From positions 1 to 6,152 of the forward strand of contig JAYVXF010000137.1 in assembly GCA_043793345.1 (NCBI GenBank): 6,152 nucleotides of DNA. The letters are read 5' to 3'. Both the position numbers and the translations under genes were made by a program. Below the pieces are notes generated by a model. The model worked only from the letters and a program-made list of their open reading frames with translations, was not told the DNA's origin and did no database searches. Below, piece by piece: positions 1-5,248 of the stretch; position 1 is the stretch's first letter, and every line of letters begins with the position of its first letter. The DNA is from UKL13-2 sp043793345. GTDB lineage: Bacteria > Pseudomonadota > Gammaproteobacteria > Burkholderiales > Usitatibacteraceae.

Positions 1-379
1 TTTTGATGGCATTCTCATCAAGGAAAATCACATCGTGGCTGCTGGCGGTGTCAACCCTGCGTTGAAGGCCGCATTTGCCCTGGTGCAGCATGGCGCGCCA
101 GCCGAGACCATGATCGAGATCGAGGTGGAAACACTCGATCAATTAAGCCAGGCGCTTGATGGCGGTGCAAAATTGATTCTGCTCGACAACATGAACAACA
201 CGCAGCTGCGGGAAGCCGTAAAACTCGCCAACGGCCGCGCGGAACTCGAAGCATCCGGCGGTGTCTGCTTACAAACAATCCGCGCCATCGCGGAAACCGG
301 CGTGGATCGTATTTCGATTGGCGCGCTGACCAAAGATATTCGCGCGCTCGATCTTTCGATGCGCTTTTCACTGCATTGA
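1..379 (+). CDS. nadC: Quinolinate phosphoribosyltransferase, C-terminal part (5' end outside window)
   Basis: This enzyme converts quinolinate and PRPP to nicotinate mononucleotide, CO2 and pyrophosphate in cytoplasmic de novo NAD synthesis. The open frame enters at base 2 and stops with TGA at 377-379, giving the last 125 residues of a protein that is usually about 280-300 long. The visible part starts with the family motif LIKENHI, continues with IEIEVETLDQL and LILLDNM (the acidic strand ends of the barrel that line the active site in this family), and ends with ETGVDRISIGALTK and ALDLSMRF, a C-terminus typical of NadC. The GTG at 35 is an internal valine codon, not a start, because the homology continues upstream to the window edge. 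No frameshift is seen. mlaA follows 34 bases downstream on the same strand and may share its transcript. The identification is firm; only the N-terminal half is missing. Confidence 0.96.
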   Translation, partial: FDGILIKENHIVAAGGVNPALKAAFALVQHGAPAETMIEIEVETLDQLSQALDGGAKLILLDNMNNTQLREAVKLANGRAELEASGGVCLQTIRAIAETGVDRISIGALTKDIRALDLSMRFSLH

Positions 380-413
380 TTTCTACACCTCTTACGTCAA
401 AAGACCATTCATC

Positions 414-1208
414 ATGACCTCGATAAAATTACCTTTTCTCGCCGCAATCGTGGCGTCCGGTTTCGTGCTTCTGTCCGGATGCGCATCAACCACTGCGCCG
501 AAAGCAGATCCGTTCGAGAGCGTGAATCGCGCGACGTATGCGTTCAACGACACGCTCGATACCGCGGTGTTCAAACCGATTGCAAAAGGCTACGAGACCG
601 TCACGCCTGGTTTTGTTCGCGCTGGTGTGACCAATTTATTCACCAATATCGGCGATGTCGCAACCGCACTGAATAATCTGCTGCAAGGCAAGCCGGTCGA
701 CGCGGCCTCCGACGCGGGACGATTCGTCGTCAATTCCACCATCGGTGTGCTGGGCCTGTTCGATGTCGCCACGCCGATGGGTCTCGACAAGCACAACGCG
801 GACTTCGGTCAGACATTGGGGAAATGGGGCGTTGGCAGTGGGCCGTTCCTGATGCTGCCATTGATGGGACCTGCGACGCTGCGTGACGCGGTCGGCCGCC
901 CGGTGGATGGTTACGCGGGATATTTCCGCTATGTCGATCACATCCCCACACGCAACGTGGCCTTTGGCGTTGAACTTATTGACCTGCGCGCCAATCTGCT
1001 CGGTGCAAGTACCACGCTTGACACCGCAGCACTCGACAAATATCAATTCATCCGTGATGCATATCTGCAAAGGCGACTGCGCGGAATATATGACGGCAAA
1101 GTGCCGCAGGAAAAGCTCGATCAGTTGGAGGATGATCTGGTGCCGCCGAAGTCGGCTGCCGCGCCGAAAGTAGATGCGAAAACAGACCCCGTGCAAGAGA
1201 AAAAATAA
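414..1208 (+). CDS. mlaA: MlaA/VacJ family outer-membrane phospholipid-transport lipoprotein
   Basis: MlaA sits in the outer membrane and removes misplaced phospholipids from the outer leaflet, passing them to the periplasmic carrier MlaC for return to the inner membrane. The 264-residue product begins with a lipoprotein signal: Lys5, a hydrophobic stretch at 6-20, and a lipobox L-S-G-C with the lipidated Cys at 23. Ala at the next position fits sorting to the outer membrane. Family landmarks follow: DPFESVNRATYAFND (32-46), LLQGKPVDAASDAGRFVVN (89-107), FGQTLGKWGVGSGPFLMLP (131-149), GPATLRDAVGRPVDGY (152-167) and a QFIRDAYLQRR segment (211-221). The Lys/Pro/Ala-rich tail after about 245 is probably disordered. 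The length is close to the E. coli protein (251). The start is fixed by the signal peptide, although no clear Shine-Dalgarno sequence precedes it. The other mla genes are not beside it in this window. Confidence 0.95.
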   Translation: MTSIKLPFLAAIVASGFVLLSGCASTTAPKADPFESVNRATYAFNDTLDTAVFKPIAKGYETVTPGFVRAGVTNLFTNIGDVATALNNLLQGKPVDAASDAGRFVVNSTIGVLGLFDVATPMGLDKHNADFGQTLGKWGVGSGPFLMLPLMGPATLRDAVGRPVDGYAGYFRYVDHIPTRNVAFGVELIDLRANLLGASTTLDTAALDKYQFIRDAYLQRRLRGIYDGKVPQEKLDQLEDDLVPPKSAAAPKVDAKTDPVQEKK

Positions 1209-1250
1209 CACGGCGTTTTACCGGCGCAACTATTTATTCCTGTTAATTCA

Positions 1251-1348
1251 AAACCGGCTTCATACGCATGTCATTTAGAACCCGGCTTCATACGCATGTC
1301 ATTTCGAACCCGGCTCCATATGCCTGTCATTTCGAACCCAGCTCCATC
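1251..1348. repeat. 28-bp tandem repeat, about 3.5 units
   Basis: Units run 1251-1278, 1279-1306 and 1307-1334, with a partial unit at 1335-1347/1348. They are head to tail with an exact period of 28 and no spacers, so this is not a CRISPR. Unit 2 reads AACCCGGCTTCATACGCATG followed by TCATTTCG. Units 1 and 2 differ at 2 positions, units 2 and 3 at 3 positions, and the partial unit differs from unit 3 at 1 of 13. The array lies between the convergent ends of mlaA and thrC, in a 294-base gap with no credible gene. Its core (TGTCATTTCGAACC) resembles the start of dispersed intergenic repeats found in many bacteria, and the last unit runs into the hairpin described at 1329-1369. Function is unknown; it may simply be a slippage-generated minisatellite. 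Confidence 0.9.
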
Positions 1349-1369
1349 GGGTGAGAAATCTGCTTTTTT
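1329..1369 (+). terminator. Possible intrinsic terminator / REP-like hairpin downstream of mlaA
   Basis: ATTTCGAACCC (1329-1339) can pair with GGGTGAGAAAT (1349-1359) in 9 of 11 positions. The mismatches form a 2x2 internal loop, and the hairpin loop is 9 bases. After the spacer CTGC come six Ts (1364-1369) on the plus strand, the direction of mlaA transcription. The lower stem is AT-rich and the T-run is 4 bases from it, so this would be a weak terminator at best. It may equally be half of a dispersed palindromic repeat. It lies about 120 bases past the mlaA stop. Confidence 0.35.
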
Positions 1370-1502
1370 AGCGACGGCGCGCAAATCACATAGTTGCGAC
1401 GAGCCGACGATTTCACTTAGCATAAATTAACGTAGAACAAGCATTGGTGGGCATGGTAGCGGACAAATGCCCTGAGACCAGCGCCAGTGCTAGCGTTTAT
1501 TA

Positions 1503-2945
1503 CTACGAAATAGCATCCATTTTCGCCGCAATGAATCGTTTGACGGCTTGGGCATCTGCGTCCATCACCGTAAACCGTTGCGGCAATTTTTCGATGTTAT
1601 CGAACGCGGATGACCGCGCAGGTTTGCGCCCTAACGCTTCCACCATGCTCGCTTCAAACTTGGTCGGCAACGCGGTCTCCAGGCAAATCAGCGGCACACC
1701 CGCCTCGCGATGCGCCAGACCGACGTTCAAACCGTCGGCCGTGTGCGTGTCGATTTCAATTTTGTACCTGCTCCACGCCATGCGAATCGTCTCCATGCGA
1801 TCAGCGTGACTGCTATTGCCTGAAATAAATCCAAACGCGGGCATCCGTTTCCACACGTCACCGCATGCACCGATGTCAAACCCGCCTTCATGCTCGACCT
1901 TGCGCATCAGCTCGCGCACTGCGGCTGGATCGCGCCACACCAGGTCGTAGAGGAAACGCTCGAAATTGGATGCCTTGGAAATATCCATCGACGGGCTGGA
2001 GGTTTGCTGCGTTTCTGCCGAGCCGCGTGGTCGATAGTGGCCGCTGCGAAAAAATTCGTCGAGCACATCGTTCTCATTGGTGGCGACGATCAAATGCCTG
2101 ATCGGCAGTCCCATCATGCGCGCAATGTGCCCGGCCAGCACGTTGCCGAAATTGCCCGAAGGAACCGCGAACGTGACTTTTTCGGTATTCGACACTGTCA
2201 CCGCAAAGTAGGCTTTGAAATAATAAACAACCTGCGCCACGATGCGACCCCAGTTGATCGAATTGACCGCGCCGATTTTGTATTTTGCCTTGAACGCAAG
2301 GTCGTTGGAGACTGCCTTCACCACGTCCTGGCAATCATCGAATACGCCGCGCATTGCAATGTTGTGAATGTTCTCATCCTGCAAAGAAAACATTTGCGCG
2401 GTCTGGAACGGCGACATTTTTTCATGCGGGCTCAACATGAACACCCGCACGCCGCGTTTGCCCTTCAACGCATATTCAGCGCTCGAGCCGGTGTCGCCGG
2501 AAGTTGCACCAAGAATATTTATTTCGGCATTTCGTTTGGCCAACACGTATTCAAAAAGATTACCGAGAAACTGCATGGCAATATCTTTGAACGCCAGCGT
2601 CGGCCCGTTCGAGCATTGCAAAATATGCAGATCGGGCTCAAGCGTTTTAATCGGCGTGATGTCAGACGTGCCGAACACCTCGGTCGAATAAGTTTTTTGA
2701 ATGATTTTTTTCAAATCATCTTTTGGCATATCGTCGGCGTACAGGCCGATAATTTCGAACGCCAATGCAGCATAAGACAGCCCGCGAAGCCGCGCCAATG
2801 CTTGTTCTCCGAGCATCGGATAGGTTGTGGGCAGATATAAGCCACCGTCCGGGGCTAGGCCTTCCAACAAGATATCGCAGAACGTTTTTGGCGGATCGTC
2901 AGCAGCAGAACCCGCACCGCGCGTGCTTATGTAATGCATGCTCAT
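1503..2945 (-). CDS. thrC: Threonine synthase
   Basis: ThrC is a PLP enzyme that converts O-phospho-L-homoserine and water to L-threonine and phosphate, the last step of threonine synthesis. The 480-residue product matches the long proteobacterial type. N-terminal landmarks are YISTRG (5-10) and LAPDGGLYLP (30-39). The PLP lysine is K120 in GPTLAFKD. The phosphate-cofactor loop GATSGDTGSSAEYALKG is at 146-162, and PSGNFGN is at 262-268. The frame is open upstream to a codon at 3050, but I chose ATG 2945. There the sequence matches the family N-terminus, the ATG overlaps the TGA of the preceding gene (ATGA), and GGAG lies 8 bases upstream. A second ATG two codons on (2939) is a lesser alternative. 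The gene ends the operon and converges on mlaA. No frameshift or missing key residue is seen. Confidence 0.97.
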   Translation of the reverse strand: MSMHYISTRGAGSAADDPPKTFCDILLEGLAPDGGLYLPTTYPMLGEQALARLRGLSYAALAFEIIGLYADDMPKDDLKKIIQKTYSTEVFGTSDITPIKTLEPDLHILQCSNGPTLAFKDIAMQFLGNLFEYVLAKRNAEINILGATSGDTGSSAEYALKGKRGVRVFMLSPHEKMSPFQTAQMFSLQDENIHNIAMRGVFDDCQDVVKAVSNDLAFKAKYKIGAVNSINWGRIVAQVVYYFKAYFAVTVSNTEKVTFAVPSGNFGNVLAGHIARMMGLPIRHLIVATNENDVLDEFFRSGHYRPRGSAETQQTSSPSMDISKASNFERFLYDLVWRDPAAVRELMRKVEHEGGFDIGACGDVWKRMPAFGFISGNSSHADRMETIRMAWSRYKIEIDTHTADGLNVGLAHREAGVPLICLETALPTKFEASMVEALGRKPARSSAFDNIEKLPQRFTVMDADAQAVKRFIAAKMDAIS

Positions 2946-3325
2946 GGCAACGACTCCGCCAAACGCCACGGTGGATGCAGCCGATTCCCACCGGCCTGGA
3001 ACAGGCAGATCGGATTGCCGGCCGGGTCGCGCAAACGCGCCTCGCGCCACAGCCAGTTCTCGTCGGTAGGATCGGATTCAAAGTGCAGACCGACCGCTTT
3101 CAAGCGCGCAACTTGCGCATCAAGATCATCGTTTTCAAAATAGACAACGGTCGACGAATTCACTACGGCGTCGCCAACGTGAATCGAAAACGTGCTGTCA
3201 CCTTCCGGGCACATGAAGCGCGCGTAATGCGGACTCTTCACGATCAGCTTTAAGCCGAGCTTGGTATAGAAAATCTCAGCCGCGTCGATGTCGTCAACCG
3301 TGACGGTCACCTGATTCAATCGCAT
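2942..3325 (-). CDS. VOC (vicinal oxygen chelate / glyoxalase-fold) family protein, function unknown
   Basis: The 127-residue product has the two beta-alpha-beta-beta-beta modules of the VOC fold. The first starts at LNQVTVTVDDIDAAEIFYTK (3-22) with G24 before the next strand. The second covers VVYFENDDLDAQVARLKAVG (60-79) and ends in REARLRDPAGNPICLFQAG (94-112), the usual closing DPxGN turn. Family members include glyoxalases, dioxygenases and antibiotic-binding proteins, so the fold alone does not give a substrate. The usual metal ligands look altered: Gln5 stands where His is common, and Cys107 replaces the usual Glu after DPxGN. A metal enzyme is therefore uncertain, and a binding protein is possible. 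The gene starts 1 base after hom stops, and its TGA overlaps the thrC ATG. It has a strong ribosome site and is clearly co-translated with threonine genes. It is soluble, with no signal peptide or membrane segment. Confidence 0.88.
   Translation of the reverse strand: MRLNQVTVTVDDIDAAEIFYTKLGLKLIVKSPHYARFMCPEGDSTFSIHVGDAVVNSSTVVYFENDDLDAQVARLKAVGLHFESDPTDENWLWREARLRDPAGNPICLFQAGGNRLHPPWRLAESLP
2954..2957 (-). promoter_or_regulatory. Ribosome binding site of thrC (GGAG)
   Basis: On the minus strand GGAG stands 8 bases before ATG 2945 and lies inside the end of the VOC gene. It supports this start over the longer open frame, whose extra 35 residues would be read out of frame through the VOC coding sequence. 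Confidence 0.7.
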
Positions 3326-3326
3326 A

Positions 3327-4637
3327 TCAGTTCAACTCCTCCAGACGAATGCGCACAACCTTCGCCGCGATGGTCGGCAGCGCTTCAATTTTTTTGATCG
3401 CCGTATTTACATTCGCCTCGACCGAACGATGCGTGAGAATAATGACGTCGACCAACGCTTCGCCCTCCTCCGCTTCTTTTTGCAGAATGGCGTCAATCGA
3501 GATCGAGCCGTCGGCCAGGATGCGCGTGACATCGGCCATCACACCGGGGAGGTCATGCGCGCGCAGCCGCAGGTAACAGCCGGTCTCAACCTGCTCCATG
3601 CGCAGAATCGGCGTGTCGTGCAATTGATCGGGCTGGAAAGATAAATGCGGCACGCGATGTTCGGCCTCTGCCGTCATCATCCGCGTCACATCGACCAGAT
3701 CTGCCACCACCGCACTCGCCGTCGCCTCACCGCCCGCGCCCGGCCCGTAGTAGAGCGTGGCACCGGCTGCATCACCTTTAACCAAAATTGCGTTCATCAC
3801 GCCTTCGACATTCGCGATCAGGCGCTTTTCCGGGATGAGCGTCGGATGTACGCGCAGCTCGATGCCGTCGGCCGCGCGCCGGGTGATGGCCAGCAGCTTG
3901 ATGCGGTAGCCGAGTTGCTCGGCGTATTTGATGTCCTTGTCGGTCAGCGTCGAAATGCCTTCGGTGTAGGCCTTGTCGAACTGCGGCGGCACACCGAACG
4001 CAATCGCCGACAGAATGGTCAGCTTGTGCGCAGCATCGATGCCTTCGATGTCAAACGTCGGATCGGCCTCCGCATAGCCCTTGGCCTGCGCTTCTTTCAA
4101 CACCGACTCGAAACTCGCGCCGCGTGAACGCATCTCAGACAGAATGAAGTTGGATGTGCCGTTGATGATGCCGGCAATCCATTCGATGCGGTTCGCGGTA
4201 AGGCCCTCGCGCAACGCCTTGATAATCGGCACGCCGCCAGCGACAGAAGCTTCAAACGCGACGGTTACGCGGTTTTTTATCGCTGCCGCAAAAATCTCGG
4301 TGCCGTGCCTGGCCAGCAGCGCTTTGTTGGCCGTGACCACGTGCTTGCCGTTCGCAATCGCTTTTAGCACCAGCGCCTTGGTGAAGGTGTCGCCACCGAT
4401 CAACTCGCAGACGATGTCGATATCCGGATGCGCCACCAGCGCGTCAGCATTGGCGAGTAGCTCAATGCCGTCGAGAGAAAAATTGCGCGGCCTCAATACA
4501 TCGCGCGCGGTCGCGTGCGAGATGCGAATCTCGCGCCCGGCGCGGCGGGCAATCTCCTCCCTGTTACGGCGCAGCACCTTGATTGTGCCGGCACCGACTG
4601 TACCCAGCCCCAGCAATCCTACGTTGATTGGTTTCAT
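3327..4637 (-). CDS. hom: Homoserine dehydrogenase with C-terminal ACT domain
   Basis: Hom reduces L-aspartate 4-semialdehyde to L-homoserine with NAD(P)H, the branch step to threonine and methionine. The 436 residues form the monofunctional type, with no aspartokinase fused. The Rossmann nucleotide loop GLLGLGTVG is at 7-15. ANKALLA (103-109) carries the conserved Lys105, and GIINGTSNFIL is at 157-166. The catalytic stretch YAEADPTFDIEGIDAAHK (188-205) has Glu190, Asp196, Asp201 and Lys205 in the spacing of the known active-site residues. The ACT domain starts near 353 (GCYLRLRAHDLPGVMADVTR) and runs to about 430; in this family it usually mediates threonine feedback inhibition. The ATG at 4637 overlaps the TGA of the upstream GNAT gene. 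No Shine-Dalgarno sequence is visible before it, so translation probably depends on coupling. thrB is absent from the cluster. Confidence 0.97.
   Translation of the reverse strand: MKPINVGLLGLGTVGAGTIKVLRRNREEIARRAGREIRISHATARDVLRPRNFSLDGIELLANADALVAHPDIDIVCELIGGDTFTKALVLKAIANGKHVVTANKALLARHGTEIFAAAIKNRVTVAFEASVAGGVPIIKALREGLTANRIEWIAGIINGTSNFILSEMRSRGASFESVLKEAQAKGYAEADPTFDIEGIDAAHKLTILSAIAFGVPPQFDKAYTEGISTLTDKDIKYAEQLGYRIKLLAITRRAADGIELRVHPTLIPEKRLIANVEGVMNAILVKGDAAGATLYYGPGAGGEATASAVVADLVDVTRMMTAEAEHRVPHLSFQPDQLHDTPILRMEQVETGCYLRLRAHDLPGVMADVTRILADGSISIDAILQKEAEEGEALVDVIILTHRSVEANVNTAIKKIEALPTIAAKVVRIRLEELN
3336..3342 (-). promoter_or_regulatory. Ribosome binding site of the VOC gene (GGAGGAG)
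   Basis: On the minus strand GGAGGAG stands 10 bases before ATG 3325, inside the last codons of hom (the Leu-Glu-Glu-Leu end). It is the strongest Shine-Dalgarno sequence in the cluster and supports the VOC start. Confidence 0.7.
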
Positions 4638-5077
4638 TTGTTGATGGATTTTGAAAAGTGAAACGCGGGTACGGTAAGTCCCTCGCGAAAATAAAATTTA
4701 TGCGCCTGTTGGCGCTGCGTGCCGGAATCGAGCGCCAGACAATCGCAGCCACGCTCGGCTGCCACCGTTTCCATGTGCGCAATCAGTGCATGACCGATGC
4801 CGGTGGAACGCAATGTCTCGTCGGTAATCAAGTCATCACAATAAAGCTCGCGGCCGCTGTAGGTTTTTTCAAGGATGCGAAACACTGTGATGCCACACAC
4901 TTTATCGTCCCGCACGCACACCGCCATGTCGGCACCAGAGGCAAAAATTTCGCCCATGCGAGCTACGTAGTCAGTCGGCAGCAACGGACGCAATTGCCGG
5001 TGTACGGTTTCTGATTGCTTCAACCATTCGAGCTCGATGATGTCGTGAACGGCATTGGTGATAGTGATGATTTTCAT
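4634..5077 (-). CDS. GNAT family N-acetyltransferase, substrate unknown
   Basis: This is a predicted cytoplasmic acetyltransferase that uses acetyl-CoA. From ATG 5077 it has 147 residues, the usual size of a single GNAT domain. The fold can be followed as an N-terminal beta-helix part (1-45), beta strands MAVCVRDDKVCGITVFRIL (51-69), the strand YCDDLITDE (79-87), then motif A RSTGIGHALIAHM (90-102), which fits the R/Q-x-x-G-x-G/A pyrophosphate-binding loop. CDCLALDSG (111-119) and QQAHKFYFREGL (123-134) form the C-terminal motif B region. The frame is open to a TTG at 5095, but ATG 5077 gives a good N-terminus and has GGAAA about 9 bases upstream. The gene overlaps hom by 4 bases, so it heads a coupled set with hom, VOC and thrC. 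The acceptor substrate cannot be read from the sequence. An amino acid or amine would fit the context, but that is only inference. Confidence 0.88.
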   Translation of the reverse strand: MKIITITNAVHDIIELEWLKQSETVHRQLRPLLPTDYVARMGEIFASGADMAVCVRDDKVCGITVFRILEKTYSGRELYCDDLITDETLRSTGIGHALIAHMETVAAERGCDCLALDSGTQRQQAHKFYFREGLTVPAFHFSKSINK

Positions 5078-5110
5078 GCGGTTATTTTCCAGCAATGCGA
5101 CAGTCGGTGT

Positions 5111-5217
5111 CCGTCATTCCCGCGCAGGCGGGAATCCAAGTGCGCGAAGCGCGCCACCCCTGAGTTGGAGATCCAAGTTTCACGATGCTTGGATTCCCGC
5201 CTGCGCGGGAATGACGG
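5111..5217. repeat. dRS3-like inverted-repeat element (30-bp perfect terminal inverted repeats)
   Basis: The left arm at 5111-5140 and the right arm at 5188-5217 are perfect inverted copies over 30 bases, separated by 47 bases. Each arm itself contains a palindrome, ATTCCCGC-GCAG-GCGGGAAT (left copy 5116-5135), matching the ATTCCC-N8-GGGAAT pattern of neisserial dRS3 repeats. The middle has a short GCGCG/CGCGC hairpin (5142-5154) and an extra ATCCAAG (5171-5177) able to pair with CTTGGAT of the right arm. I see no target duplication at the ends. The element occupies most of the 171-base gap between the alaC-type gene and the GNAT gene, so its RNA would form a long hairpin inside a possible operon transcript. 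No transposase is present; it is non-autonomous and probably multicopy. Confidence 0.93.
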
Positions 5218-5248
5218 TCAACATTATTGTCCGGGCGAGAGAATCTAA

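Noticed and set aside
636..1211. A 191-codon minus-strand open frame opposite mlaA
   Set aside because: It is antisense to a firmly identified lipoprotein gene, has low-complexity composition and no recognisable motif.
1251..1348. CRISPR array
   Set aside because: Repeat units are contiguous with no spacers, units diverge from each other, and no cas gene is present.
1890..2840. A 316-codon open frame on the plus strand antisense to thrC
   Set aside because: It is wholly inside a clear thrC gene, its translation is rich in Arg, His and Cys with no recognisable domain, and it has no plausible start context. Codon bias of the real gene explains it.
2946..3050. A 35-residue N-terminal extension of threonine synthase
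   Set aside because: It lies out of frame within the VOC gene, does not look like ThrC, and the ATGA overlap plus GGAG favour ATG 2945.
5078..5095. TTG start for the GNAT gene six codons upstream
   Set aside because: ATG 5077 has a plausible GGAAA site and gives a normal N-terminus; the TTG would add MLENNR without support.
5106..5222. Target-site duplication flanking the inverted-repeat element
   Set aside because: The flanks (GGTGT on the left, TCAAC on the right) do not match beyond a single base, so recent transposition cannot be shown.
5096..5248. Promoter for the GNAT-hom-VOC-thrC set
   Set aside because: A TTGACC on the minus strand near 5219 has no acceptable -10 element at the right distance, and I could not find another convincing pair. 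An internal promoter cannot be excluded but is not supported.
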